A stretch of DNA of 64,000 nt from assembly GCA_963691885.1 (NCBI GenBank), contig OY829843.1, positions 2,294,001 through 2,358,000 of the forward strand. Reading direction: 5' to 3'. Of the stretch, positions 43,440 through 51,779 are shown one piece after another. Source of the DNA: G963691885 sp963691885 (lineage in GTDB: Bacteria > Pseudomonadota > Alphaproteobacteria > UBA8366 > Aestuariispiraceae). The translations under genes were made by a program, and so were the position numbers. Each line of letters begins with the position of its first letter. The stretch's first letter is position 1. Below the pieces are notes generated by a model. That model ran no database searches, was not told the origin of the DNA, and worked only from the letters and a program-made list of their open reading frames with translations.

Positions 43440-43468
43440 TTGACAAGAGCAAATGGTTTGTGTCTAGT
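43440..43468 (+). promoter_or_regulatory. Promoter of the arsenic operon
   Basis: -35 TTGACA (43440-43445), 17-base spacer, -10 TCTAGT (43463-43468). The inverted repeat at 43468-43513 begins at the end of the -10 box, so a bound repressor would cover the transcription start. Confidence 0.65.
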
Positions 43469-43513
43469 AGCCCAATATTTCGTAAATTGCCGAATTAACG
43501 AAATATTGGGCTA
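43468..43513. promoter_or_regulatory. Long inverted repeat, probable ArsR operator
   Basis: Perfect 16-bp arms TAGCCCAATATTTCGT (43468-43483) and ACGAAATATTGGGCTA (43498-43513) flank a 14-base spacer. The nine-base element ATTAACGAA in the right half (43494-43502) recurs inverted at 43414-43422, just before the arsR start. Position suits control of the dehydratase-aqpS-arsH operon. As RNA it could also form a hairpin in the leader. Confidence 0.62.
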
Positions 43514-43530
43514 TTGTTTGGGAGATTACC

Positions 43531-44535
43531 GTGACTGGACCGGCCTATACACCGGGAATGGATGACTTTCGCGCCGCGCAAACCCGTCTTAAAGACGTGG
43601 TAAGCCCGACACCGCTTCTGGAAAGTCATGTCGTGAACGAGCGCTTAGGCGGGCGCTTGTTCCTGAAAGCCGAGAATATGCAGCGGTCAGGGGCTTTCAA
43701 GATCCGTGGGGCCTATAATCGTATTGCCCAAATGTCTGAAGTGGAAAAGCAACGGGGCGTGATCACTTATTCATCCGGCAATCATGCTCAGGGCGTGGCA
43801 ATGGCTGGTCAACTGTTGGGGACCTCGGCGATCATCGTCATGCCAGAAGACGCACCAGAGGCGAAAAAGGCGATTACAAGAGCGCTTGGAGCGGAGGTCG
43901 TCACCTTTGATCGGGACACCGAAGATAGTGATGAGGTGGTCGCCAAGCTCAGCGCCGAAACCGGCCGTATTATCGTTCCGCCCAGTGCTGACCCTCGCGT
44001 GCTCGCTGGTGCAGGTACCGCCGCACTTGAGGTCTTTGATCAGTTGTCGGGGCTTGGCCTGGTGCCAGATGACATTCTGGTTCCATGTGGTGGCGGAGGG
44101 CTCACCGCTGCTACAGCATTGGTCGCCGAAGCGGTTTCGCCGAGGACGAACACTTTCGCCATGGAACCGGAGGCCTTTGATGACACGCGACGATCCTTGG
44201 TGGCGGGAAAACGCCTGCCAAACCCAAAAGGCATACGCACCATTTGCGATTCAATCATGACGCCTGTTCCAAACGAGGTAACCTTTCCTATCAATTTCCG
44301 GCTGTTGAACGGGGGACTCGTGGCCAGTGATCAGGCGGTATGCGATGCCATGCATGTTGTTTATGACATATTCAAGATGGTCGCTGAACCCGGCGCAGTC
44401 GTCGGATTGGCAGCGATTCTGAACGGTGAGCTGGATATAAAAGGAAGAACCGTTGTGACCTATTTGACGGGCGGGAATATTGATCCGGACAGATTTCACG
44501 ATCTTCTTGGCCGGGTAAGTGGTTATGGGGGGTGA
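43531..44535 (+). CDS. Threonine/serine dehydratase-like PLP enzyme in the arsenic operon
   Basis: A 334-residue fold-type II PLP enzyme of the threonine ammonia-lyase/serine racemase group. The PLP lysine lies in RSGAFKIRGAYN, the substrate loop is SSGNHAQGVA, and the phosphate-binding loop is CGGGGL. There is no C-terminal ACT domain, so it resembles the catabolic form or serine racemase. GTG 43531 follows GGGAG. It is the first gene after the arsenic promoter and runs into aqpS with only 4 bases between. In Sinorhizobium meliloti arsR-aqpS-arsC-arsH (from memory) there is no such enzyme, so its presence here is unusual. Its substrate in an arsenic context is unknown. Confidence 0.88.
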   Translation: MTGPAYTPGMDDFRAAQTRLKDVVSPTPLLESHVVNERLGGRLFLKAENMQRSGAFKIRGAYNRIAQMSEVEKQRGVITYSSGNHAQGVAMAGQLLGTSAIIVMPEDAPEAKKAITRALGAEVVTFDRDTEDSDEVVAKLSAETGRIIVPPSADPRVLAGAGTAALEVFDQLSGLGLVPDDILVPCGGGGLTAATALVAEAVSPRTNTFAMEPEAFDDTRRSLVAGKRLPNPKGIRTICDSIMTPVPNEVTFPINFRLLNGGLVASDQAVCDAMHVVYDIFKMVAEPGAVVGLAAILNGELDIKGRTVVTYLTGGNIDPDRFHDLLGRVSGYGG

Positions 44536-44539
44536 TCCA

Positions 44540-45205
44540 ATGATACGACGTTTGATGGCTGAATGGCTGGGAACCTTTTCGTTGCTCGCAACTGTGATTG
44601 GGTCCGGCATCATGGCGGAACGTCTTGCCGATGGAAATGTCGCGATCGCATTGCTCGGCAACACGATACCGACGGGGGCCATACTTGTTGTGCTGATAAC
44701 AGTCTTTGGGCCCATTTCCGGCGCCCATTTCAATCCGGCCGTTACCCTTTGCTTTGCGTTGCGCGGGGAAATCGAAAAGAGGGCTGGGGCACTCTATGTC
44801 GTTGCACAGATCCTGGGCGGTATATGCGGCGTTCTGGTGGCCCATGTCATGTTTGACAACCCGATCATCGATCCATCGACGAAGGTCCGGACCGGTCTTG
44901 GTCAATGGGTCGGCGAATTCGTTGCGACCTTTGGGTTGATCGGCACCATTCTTGGATGCCTGAAAGCCCGTGCTGAAATGATTGCCGTCGCGGTGGGGTT
45001 ATACATTACAGCGGCCTATTGGTTTACCTCATCAACCTCGTTTGCCAATCCGGCGGTCACCATAGCCCGTGGATTTTCAAATACTTTTGCAGGCATCAAC
45101 CCTGTCGACATTGCGGCCTTCATTGGGGTGCAGGTCGTGGCCGCGATCCTGGCGACATATTTCTTTCGGTGGCTGCTGGATGAAATGAAGGATAGTGAGG
45201 CCTGA
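44540..45205 (+). CDS. aqpS: Aquaglyceroporin family channel, AqpS-like
   Basis: A 221-residue MIP-family channel with six membrane helices and both NPA signatures (HFNPAVTL and FANPAVTI). In alphaproteobacterial ars operons this protein passes arsenite or methylarsenite out of the cell by downhill flow. ATG 44540 follows a G-run ribosome site and lies 5 bases after the dehydratase stop; arsH follows within 2 bases. With no arsB or acr3 gene in view, it is the only arsenic exit route visible here. Confidence 0.88.
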   Translation: MIRRLMAEWLGTFSLLATVIGSGIMAERLADGNVAIALLGNTIPTGAILVVLITVFGPISGAHFNPAVTLCFALRGEIEKRAGALYVVAQILGGICGVLVAHVMFDNPIIDPSTKVRTGLGQWVGEFVATFGLIGTILGCLKARAEMIAVAVGLYITAAYWFTSSTSFANPAVTIARGFSNTFAGINPVDIAAFIGVQVVAAILATYFFRWLLDEMKDSEA

Positions 45206-45206
45206 T

Positions 45207-45917
45207 ATGACCGAGACACCAAACCTGAATGAAAACACCTTTAAGACAATTGATGAGGCGGCTTTGTTTCCGTCCGAAAGAGTGGACCATCCACCCCGCA
45301 TATTGTTGCTTTACGGGTCGTTGAGAGAGCGCTCTTTCAGTCGCCTGACAACAGAGGAGGCCGCGCGCATTTTGAGGCGCTTTGGTGCCGAGACCCGAAG
45401 CTTTGATCCGTCTGGACTGCCTCTGCCCGATGACGCAGATGCATCGCATCCAAAGGTTCAGGAATTGCGGGATCTGGTCACCTGGTCGGAAGGTATGGTG
45501 TGGTGTTCGCCGGAACGTCATGGCGCCATGACGGGCATCATGAAGACCCAGATTGACTGGATCCCGCTTTCGCTGGGCGCCGTAAGGCCAAGTCAGGGAA
45601 AGACATTGGCGGTAATGCAGGTCAGCGGCGGATCGCAGAGTTTCAATGCGGTAAATCAGCTGAGAATACTGGGGCGGTGGATGCGGTTAATTACGATTCC
45701 AAACCAGTCCTCGACACCAAAGGCCTTTATGGAATTTGACGAGAACGATCGCATGAAACCTTCGTCGTTTTACGACAGAATCGTCGATGTGATGGAGGAG
45801 CTGGTCAAATTTACCCTGCTTACCCGGGGATCAGCGGGTTATCTCGTAGATCGCTATAGCGAACGACAGGAATCGGCTGATCAACTCTCGGCACGGGTTA
45901 ATCAGCGGGCTATCTAA
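45207..45917 (+). CDS. arsH: ArsH-type NADPH-dependent FMN oxidoreductase
   Basis: A 236-residue flavodoxin-fold protein of the ArsH family. The phosphate-binding motif is YGSLRERSFSR; WCSPERHGAMTGIMKTQIDW and QVSGGSQSFNAVNQLRILGR are family hallmarks. ArsH oxidises trivalent organoarsenicals to less toxic pentavalent forms using NADPH/FMN. ATG 45207 is preferred over an in-frame GTG at 45195, as it starts right after aqpS. It is the last gene of the arsenic operon. The 115-base gap to the next gene shows nothing notable. Confidence 0.9.
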   Translation: MTETPNLNENTFKTIDEAALFPSERVDHPPRILLLYGSLRERSFSRLTTEEAARILRRFGAETRSFDPSGLPLPDDADASHPKVQELRDLVTWSEGMVWCSPERHGAMTGIMKTQIDWIPLSLGAVRPSQGKTLAVMQVSGGSQSFNAVNQLRILGRWMRLITIPNQSSTPKAFMEFDENDRMKPSSFYDRIVDVMEELVKFTLLTRGSAGYLVDRYSERQESADQLSARVNQRAI

Positions 45918-46032
45918 GCCGTTCAAAATATGAAAACCCGGATGTCGTTCAGCGCCCGAGACCGTCAATTTGTCTTGTGTCTTTTTGCGTGTTCACTCTA
46001 TCTTGCGAAAAACTTCTGGCGGAAAGACGCGA

Positions 46033-47208
46033 ATGCCCAAGAAGAAACAAGGGTCAAATCAGCCCCCCATTCCCCTTGAGATGCCAGCCGATAATACACG
46101 GCTGCACACATTTGATGATGCGCGGAAAATCGCCCGGCGCGTCTTGCCACGGGTAATTTTCGACTATCAGGACGGGGCGGCTGGAACAGAAACAGGTGAG
46201 GGTCTGAACCGGCAATTGATCCGTGAGATGCGCCTTCAATCACGGGTGTTGCGGAATGTGACGGAACGCCGGGTTGATGTCGAAATACTGAACCAGCATT
46301 CGGCCCTGCCCTTTGGTATTGCCCCGATGGGTATGTGCAATCTGGCGCGGCCTGAGACGGATCTGAGTTTTGCCAGGCTTTCGGCAAAATATGGAATGCC
46401 GACCTGTGTTTCCACGGCTGCATCAACCTCCCTGGAAAAGATGGCCGAAACGTCTGAAGGCAACGCCTGGTTTCAGCTCTATTCGGCCGGGGATCACGAA
46501 ACAGATATGATCCTGGTGGAACGCGCACGGATGGCAGGTTACAAGACGCTTATGCTGACTGTTGATGTGCCGCAAGTGGCGCGGCGACCCAGGGAATTGC
46601 GGCACGGTTTCAAGACGCCCTTCCGGATTGGACCCAAGTTATTCTTTGATTTTGCGACGCATCCGGTCTGGTCCCTCTCCACGCTGGCAAAAGGGGCACC
46701 GGTCCTCGCCAATTTTGAGGGGAGCGGCATGAGCTTCAGTCGTCATGGCAGTCGTGCTGGTGCGGATTGGGGGTTCCTAAAAGGGTTGCGGGATACCTGG
46801 AAAGGCAACTTGGTCGTAAAAGGTGTTCTATCGGTTGAAGATGCGATCGAGATCAAAAAAATGGGTATTGATGCGATCCAGATTTCAAGCCATGGCGGGC
46901 GACAACTGGATAGCGTCGTTCCACCGATCCAGGTTCTGCCGCAGATGCGGGCCGCCTTGGGGCCTGATTATCCCCTGCTCTACGACAGCGGCATGCGGTC
47001 TGGCGAAGATATTGTAAAAGCTTACGCATCCGGGGCCAGTTTTGTAATGCTGGGACGGTGTTTTCTGTTTGCTTCTGCTGCGGAAGGTGAGGCGGGCGTC
47101 CACAATATGGCATTGTCGCTCGCCGCTGAAGTCAGCATAACCCTGGCGCAGGTCGGTCTTTTGTCGGTATCGGATATTGATGAAAATATTATTGTTCCGA
47201 TGCACTAA
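46033..47208 (+). CDS. FMN-dependent alpha-hydroxy-acid oxidase/dehydrogenase (L-lactate dehydrogenase-like)
   Basis: A 391-residue TIM-barrel enzyme of the glycolate oxidase/L-lactate dehydrogenase family, oxidising 2-hydroxyacids to 2-oxoacids. The catalytic histidine is in SSHGGRQLDSV, an FMN-binding segment is PFGIAPMGMCNL, and the late phosphate site is YDSGMRSGEDIVKA. A lysine/glutamine-rich N-terminus precedes the domain. ATG 46033 follows GGCGGAAAG. It converges with the LacI gene of the putative sulfonate cluster. A role on sulfolactate is possible from context but not shown; lactate, glycolate or mandelate are equally allowed. Confidence 0.88.
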   Translation: MPKKKQGSNQPPIPLEMPADNTRLHTFDDARKIARRVLPRVIFDYQDGAAGTETGEGLNRQLIREMRLQSRVLRNVTERRVDVEILNQHSALPFGIAPMGMCNLARPETDLSFARLSAKYGMPTCVSTAASTSLEKMAETSEGNAWFQLYSAGDHETDMILVERARMAGYKTLMLTVDVPQVARRPRELRHGFKTPFRIGPKLFFDFATHPVWSLSTLAKGAPVLANFEGSGMSFSRHGSRAGADWGFLKGLRDTWKGNLVVKGVLSVEDAIEIKKMGIDAIQISSHGGRQLDSVVPPIQVLPQMRAALGPDYPLLYDSGMRSGEDIVKAYASGASFVMLGRCFLFASAAEGEAGVHNMALSLAAEVSITLAQVGLLSVSDIDENIIVPMH

Positions 47209-47228
47209 GCGGCGGGTACAATGGCAGA

Positions 47229-48266
47229 CTATTTTCGGTTTGCCTTAGGTGGCGGGCCCAGCGACCCTCTTTCCACAATATGGGTTTGAAACTCAATGCT
47301 CTTTGGCGGCGTATCCGTATCACGCAACTGCAGCAACAGCTGAGCCGCCGTCTGACCCATGCGACGATGCGGGACGTGCACTGTGGTCAGGTTTGGTTCT
47401 ACAACGGTTGAAAGTTCAATATTGTCAAAGCCGACAATCGAAATGTCATCGGGAACGCGCAGACCCGAATTGTGGGCCTCCTGAATGGCACCGGCGGCCA
47501 GAACATCGTTCCCACAGATGATCGCCGTTGTTTCCGGGGCAAGCGCCATCACGTGCTTAAAAGAGTCACGTGCATCTTCAATGCTGTAGGCGGTTTCGAT
47601 CACACGAAGGTCGCTGGCCGCAATTCCTGCCTCGGTGATCGCCTCACGGCACCCGGTCACCCGGTCTGCGGCGCGATCATTGTCCCTGGTCAGGCCCGCA
47701 ATCATGGCTATGTGTCGGTGTCCCTTTTCCAGAACGTGTTGTGCCAGTTCCTTTGCGGCCTTTCGATTGTTGAAGCCGACATAGAGGTTTTTTTTGTCAT
47801 TGCGATAATTCCACGCAATGACAAATGGAACCTTGCGCTGCCGCAAATAGTCAAATGTCTTGGCGGAGCGCGCGCGACCGATCAGCAGCAATCCATCCGC
47901 GCCCCGCTCCACCAGGGTACGAATCTGTTCTGCTTCCTGTTCAGTGTCATAACCAGAACTGGCGACCAGCATGGTGACACCGGCGGCTGAGAGTTCTTCC
48001 TGAAATGCCTGCAATCCCCTTGCAAAGATGGAATTGTCCATTGTCGGAATAATCGCACCGATTGTGTTTGTCCTGTTAGACGCAAGGGCGCGAGCGCCAA
48101 AATGTGGCGTGTATCCAAGGGTTTCGATCGCAGTTTCAACCCTGGTTCGTGTTGCAGGTTGCACCAGCCCAGGGTCATTCAGGCAACGAGACACAGTCGC
48201 CGTTGAAACGCCGGCGGTTCTCGCGACGTCGAGCAGGGTGGGTGATCTTTCACTGGTGATACGCAT
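47229..48266 (-). CDS. LacI-family regulator, probable repressor of the hps-type operon
   Basis: A 345-residue LacI regulator with helix-turn-helix TLLDVARTAGVSTATVSRCL (about residues 10-29) and a ligand domain ending GQTAAQLLLQLRD. ATG 48266 places the helix-turn-helix at the usual position; the frame stays open upstream to 48338. It is divergent from the TRAP/hps-like operon and separated from it by twin AAGCGCTT palindromes, the commonest LacI-family core. The effector is probably dihydroxypropanesulfonate or a metabolite of it, by context only. Confidence 0.88.
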   Translation of the reverse strand: MRITSERSPTLLDVARTAGVSTATVSRCLNDPGLVQPATRTRVETAIETLGYTPHFGARALASNRTNTIGAIIPTMDNSIFARGLQAFQEELSAAGVTMLVASSGYDTEQEAEQIRTLVERGADGLLLIGRARSAKTFDYLRQRKVPFVIAWNYRNDKKNLYVGFNNRKAAKELAQHVLEKGHRHIAMIAGLTRDNDRAADRVTGCREAITEAGIAASDLRVIETAYSIEDARDSFKHVMALAPETTAIICGNDVLAAGAIQEAHNSGLRVPDDISIVGFDNIELSTVVEPNLTTVHVPHRRMGQTAAQLLLQLRDTDTPPKSIEFQTHIVERGSLGPPPKANRK

Positions 48267-48320
48267 CGCGATTAGTCTATGCCAAAAGATGCCGCAAAAT
48301 CTATGAAGAAACGCAAAAAA

Positions 48321-48356
48321 TGTAAGCGCTTGCGTCATTTCATGAAAGCGCTTACA
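48321..48356. promoter_or_regulatory. Twin LacI-type operators (AAGCGCTT) overlapping the hps-type promoter
   Basis: Palindromic cores AAGCGCTT at 48324-48331 and 48346-48353, 22 bp apart centre to centre. Together they form a perfect 11-bp inverted repeat, TGTAAGCGCTT / AAGCGCTTACA. A possible promoter, TTGCGT (48330-48335), 17 bases, TACATT (48353-48358), lies across both sites. Confidence 0.7.
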
Positions 48357-48393
48357 TTAATGTATCGAGAGCACCTTCATGGAGAACGCTCAC

Positions 48394-48600
48394 ATGGCAA
48401 AAGACGGTATTCTAGCAGCCGCCGCGACCCTGCTAACCTTCGCCATTTACGTGGCAAATGTTGTCAGTGGTGCGGTTACCGGACAGGCATTTCTCTCGGA
48501 TATATGGGAAATGTTGATGCTGTTTTTCAGCAGTGTCTGTTTTGTCGCCTTTGTGCTCCAACGAGAGCATAAACTAAACAAGGAACAAACGAACCAATAA
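48394..48600 (+). CDS. Small two-helix membrane protein preceding the TRAP genes
   Basis: A 68-residue protein with two hydrophobic segments (about 7-27 and 33-55) and a charged tail rich in Lys, Glu and Asn. ATG 48394 has GGAG 8 bases upstream; ATG 48379 is an alternative. It is the first gene after the LacI-controlled promoter and lies 22 bases before the TRAP binding-protein gene. No family is recognised. Position suggests an accessory to the TRAP transporter; nothing more can be said. Confidence 0.72.
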   Translation: MAKDGILAAAATLLTFAIYVANVVSGAVTGQAFLSDIWEMLMLFFSSVCFVAFVLQREHKLNKEQTNQ

Positions 48601-48622
48601 TCACAAAACTGGGAGGACTAAA

Positions 48623-49777
48623 ATGTCTGAAGACAAAGATCAAAAAGAAATCAAACAAGTAGAACGTCGCAACTTTCTGAAGCTCACCGCGGCCGGCTCG
48701 TTTACAGCGGCTATGGTCGCCGGTGCAGCCGGTATGCTCGGTTCAGATAAAGCAGTGGCGCAGACCGCAAACGAAGAACGCCAGCGTGAAAAAGCAGCGG
48801 ATCATACAATGATCGTCGCAACGGCCTATGTGCTTGGTGCGTCCCGCAGCTATCCGATCATGCAGCTGGACTTGAAAGAAAACATCCAAAACGCCACCAA
48901 CGGCAAGGTTTATGTAAAGCTTTCTCCAGGTGGTCAGCTTGGTGCCGGTGGTGCATTGGTGCAGAAGGTACAGGGCGGTACTATCCAAGCAGCACAGCAT
49001 TCTCTCTCGAACTTTGCCCCCTTTGCACCGACAATCGATCTGATCAACATGCCCTATTTCTGTGGTGCGAATCAGCGGTTTGTGAACCTCGTCAATTCTG
49101 ATGTCTGGAAATCCGAAGTCCATCCCAAGGTTGAGGCAAAGGGCTTCAAACCGCTGTTCTATGTCGTCATTGACCCGCGTGTTGTCGCTGTCCGGAAGGG
49201 TGGTGCTGGGGCCGTTCTCAGCCCGTCAGACCTGGGTGGCGTGAAATTCCGTGTTCCTGGTTCCAAAATGCTGCAGCAGTACTACCGGATGGTTGGCGCG
49301 AACCCGACACCGGTTGCCTGGGGTGAGACACCGTCTGCGATTAAACAGGGCGTTGCAGATGCGCTTGATCCATCGGTCGGTGCACTTTTCGTCTTCGGCT
49401 TCAAGGATATCTTGAGCCACGTTACCTTCACCCAGGCTGTGCCGGACAGTCAGGTCTACTCCTGTAACCTGGAATGGTTCAACAGCATGCCAAGCGATGT
49501 CAAAGACGGCATTGAGTTCGCCTCAGAAATCACGGCCCAGCAGAACCTCGCAAAGGTTCCGGCGGCAAGGGCGTATGCAATGGCTGAGCTCGCTAAGTCG
49601 GGTGTTGAATTCCACAGCCTGTCTGAAAGCCAGTTGGGCGCCTGGCAGGAAGCCGGTGGCTATCAGCGCAGTGAGTGGGACACGTTCAAGACCGAGTTGG
49701 CGGGGTCCATGGACACCTTCAATAAGCTTGAAGAAGCGGCAAGCACTCAGGGCCGTTACTACGTCCACGACGCATAA
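48623..49777 (+). CDS. TRAP transporter solute-binding protein, DctP family (HpsK-like)
   Basis: A 384-residue binding protein with a twin-arginine export signal (ERRNFLKLTAAG, cleavage near AVAQ-T at about residue 45). The mature protein has the DctP pattern, with LSPGGQLGAGGALVQKVQGG and the conserved arginine in VKFRVPGSKMLQQYY that usually pairs with a carboxylate or sulfonate group. GGGAGG precedes the start. Gene order with the next five genes matches that recalled for hpsKLMNOP, so the ligand may be 2,3-dihydroxypropane-1-sulfonate. Tat rather than Sec export is less usual for DctP proteins. A hairpin follows the gene. Confidence 0.85.
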   Translation: MSEDKDQKEIKQVERRNFLKLTAAGSFTAAMVAGAAGMLGSDKAVAQTANEERQREKAADHTMIVATAYVLGASRSYPIMQLDLKENIQNATNGKVYVKLSPGGQLGAGGALVQKVQGGTIQAAQHSLSNFAPFAPTIDLINMPYFCGANQRFVNLVNSDVWKSEVHPKVEAKGFKPLFYVVIDPRVVAVRKGGAGAVLSPSDLGGVKFRVPGSKMLQQYYRMVGANPTPVAWGETPSAIKQGVADALDPSVGALFVFGFKDILSHVTFTQAVPDSQVYSCNLEWFNSMPSDVKDGIEFASEITAQQNLAKVPAARAYAMAELAKSGVEFHSLSESQLGAWQEAGGYQRSEWDTFKTELAGSMDTFNKLEEAASTQGRYYVHDA

Positions 49778-49803
49778 GTATCCTGAACTGTCTTAGGTGA
49801 CGT

Positions 49804-49831
49804 CCGGCCGTCGGTATGATCCGGCGGCCGG
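49804..49831 (+). terminator. Intra-operon hairpin after the TRAP binding-protein gene
   Basis: A 7-bp stem CCGGCCG / CGGCCGG (49804-49810, 49825-49831), extendable with one bulge. It sits 26 bases after the stop, inside the 140-base gap before the small permease gene. No T-run follows. Confidence 0.6.
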
Positions 49832-49917
49832 GACACCCGAATTGTATCCGGACGCGCTCACCGCCTTCTGCGGAACGGTCGCCACTTGTAGGATTTTCGC
49901 TTCACGGGGGTAGGGTC

Positions 49918-50430
49918 ATGAGCATTTTTAAAGCAGTTGATAAAAATCTGGAACGGTGGGCCTTACTGGTCTTTTACACGGTTCTTGTTGCGACGATGGC
50001 GATTGAGGTCATTCGTCGTGAGGCGTTCTCTTATTCCTCCATTTGGGGGGAGGAAATCGTCCGCTATTCGTTTATCTATCTCGCCTGGATCGGCGCAGCA
50101 TCCGCTGTCAAAGACCGTGCGCATATCCGTATTGATGTCCTGTTTCATTATGTCCGGCCACGGATCAAGTCACTGCTCTACATTCTGGGCGACGTGACCA
50201 TGATGGCGATCGCTGTATTGGCGTTCTACTGGTCGATGGAAACAGTTTCCGTTTCCTGGAAATTTGGATCGGTCAGTCATGGTCTCCGCATTTCGATGGT
50301 CTGGTTTCTGATGGCAGTCCCGATCGGGTTCGGCCTGATGATCTATCGTTTGATCCAATCCCTGCTCCGCGACGTTCGCGACTTCGTAGCCGGTCGACCG
50401 GTCTATGAAGGTGAACGTATGTTCGATTGA
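49918..50430 (+). CDS. TRAP transporter small permease, DctQ-type (HpsL-like)
   Basis: A 170-residue membrane protein with four predicted helices, typical of the DctQ subunit. SIWGEEIVRYSFIYLAWIGA is the characteristic second-helix segment. ATG 49918 follows a GGGGGTAGGG ribosome site. It is followed after 8 bases by the large permease gene, with which it forms the membrane complex fed by the preceding binding protein. Confidence 0.88.
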   Translation: MSIFKAVDKNLERWALLVFYTVLVATMAIEVIRREAFSYSSIWGEEIVRYSFIYLAWIGAASAVKDRAHIRIDVLFHYVRPRIKSLLYILGDVTMMAIAVLAFYWSMETVSVSWKFGSVSHGLRISMVWFLMAVPIGFGLMIYRLIQSLLRDVRDFVAGRPVYEGERMFD

Positions 50431-50438
50431 GGTGAGTT

Positions 50439-51770
50439 ATGCTTTGGCAACAATTACAACAACAAACCGTCGAGCTGGGTTGGGAATTCTATGGCCCGGT
50501 CATTCTCTTCGTTATCTTCATCGCGCTTGGTGTGCCTGTTTGGGCAACGATCGGGGTTGCAGCGGTCACGATGTTGGTCTGGTCCGACGCTCTACCGCTA
50601 TCGCTTCTTGGCGAGTCGCTCTTTGACGGCATTGACGCCTTCGCGTTGACCGCCGTTCCACTGTTCATCCTGACGGGTGACGTTCTGGTCAGGACCGGAC
50701 TCAGCCGCAAATTCCTGGACATCGCGGATGCCCTGACCTGCTGGACCAAGGGCGGTTTCGGCTCTGCAACGGTTCTCGTTTGCGGCATGTTTGCCGCTAT
50801 CTCCGGATCGGATGCGGCGGGCGCCGCTGCGGTGGGACGTATGACCATCAACCGGCTCGTCGAATCCGGTTATCCGAGGCCCTATGCCTGTGCGCTCGTC
50901 GCGGCGGGTGCCTGTACCGGTATCCTGATTCCGCCTTCCATCGCGTATATCGTCATCGGTCTTGTGCTGGGTATATCAGCATCAACACTGTTCCAGGCGG
51001 CCCTCATTCCAGGTGTAATCATCCTGCTGTCGATCATGATCACCAACATCGTGGTGAACCGGGTCTATCGCTATGAGAATAGCGGGAACATCAGTGGCGG
51101 TGAATGGTTTTCGAATCTGGTTACGTCTCTCAAAAGCGGATGGTATGCATTCCTTGTGCCCGGGATTATTTTCTATGGGATCTTTTCCGGACGCCTGACC
51201 CCGACGGAGGCCGGTGCCACTGCGGTGGTTGTCACGATCATTCTGGGGTTCATTCTCGGCACACTGAAATGGTCGGATTTTCCGTCTATGCTTGTCAGTT
51301 CGGCCAAGGTGAATGGTGTTATTCTGCCAATCATTGCGATGTCGTTGCCGCTGGCCCAGACGCTGGCTGCACTCGGTGTGCCCCAAGGGTTTGTTTATGC
51401 GGTAACTTCACTGACCGAGAATCCCTATCTGCTGATCCTGCTGATGATCGGGATCCTGATCGCGGCGGGCTGTGTTATGGAGACGACGCCGAATATCGTG
51501 ATCCTGGCACCAATCCTCAAGCCCCTTGCTGATGATATCGGCATGAATGAGATCCAGTTCTGCATCATGATGATCACGGCGCTGGGTGTCGGGTTTATTA
51601 CACCACCCTTGGGATTGAACCTGTTTGTTGTTGCGGGATTGACCGGAGAGTCAATTCTGAGGATTGCCTGGCGGGCGGTTCCCTTTGTTCTGTTCATGTC
51701 GGTTGTTGTTCTGATGATTGCGTATATCCCGGAAGTATCGACCTACATGCTGCCCGACATGTTGAAATAG
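50439..51770 (+). CDS. TRAP transporter large permease, DctM-type (HpsM-like)
   Basis: A 443-residue membrane protein with about 12 hydrophobic helices. It carries the family segments DALTCWTKGGFGSATVLVCG, AAISGSDAAGAAAVG, ACTGILIPPSIAYIVIG and FITPPLGLNLFVV. It catalyses sodium-coupled substrate uptake with the DctQ subunit. The gene lies 8 bases after dctQ and 9 before the HisD-like gene, so transport and first catabolic step are co-expressed. Confidence 0.9.
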   Translation: MLWQQLQQQTVELGWEFYGPVILFVIFIALGVPVWATIGVAAVTMLVWSDALPLSLLGESLFDGIDAFALTAVPLFILTGDVLVRTGLSRKFLDIADALTCWTKGGFGSATVLVCGMFAAISGSDAAGAAAVGRMTINRLVESGYPRPYACALVAAGACTGILIPPSIAYIVIGLVLGISASTLFQAALIPGVIILLSIMITNIVVNRVYRYENSGNISGGEWFSNLVTSLKSGWYAFLVPGIIFYGIFSGRLTPTEAGATAVVVTIILGFILGTLKWSDFPSMLVSSAKVNGVILPIIAMSLPLAQTLAALGVPQGFVYAVTSLTENPYLLILLMIGILIAAGCVMETTPNIVILAPILKPLADDIGMNEIQFCIMMITALGVGFITPPLGLNLFVVAGLTGESILRIAWRAVPFVLFMSVVVLMIAYIPEVSTYMLPDMLK

Positions 51771-51779
51771 GAGAGTATT

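Noticed and set aside
43531..44535. Biosynthetic threonine deaminase IlvA
   Set aside because: It lacks the C-terminal ACT regulatory domain and lies in an arsenic operon, not with isoleucine genes.
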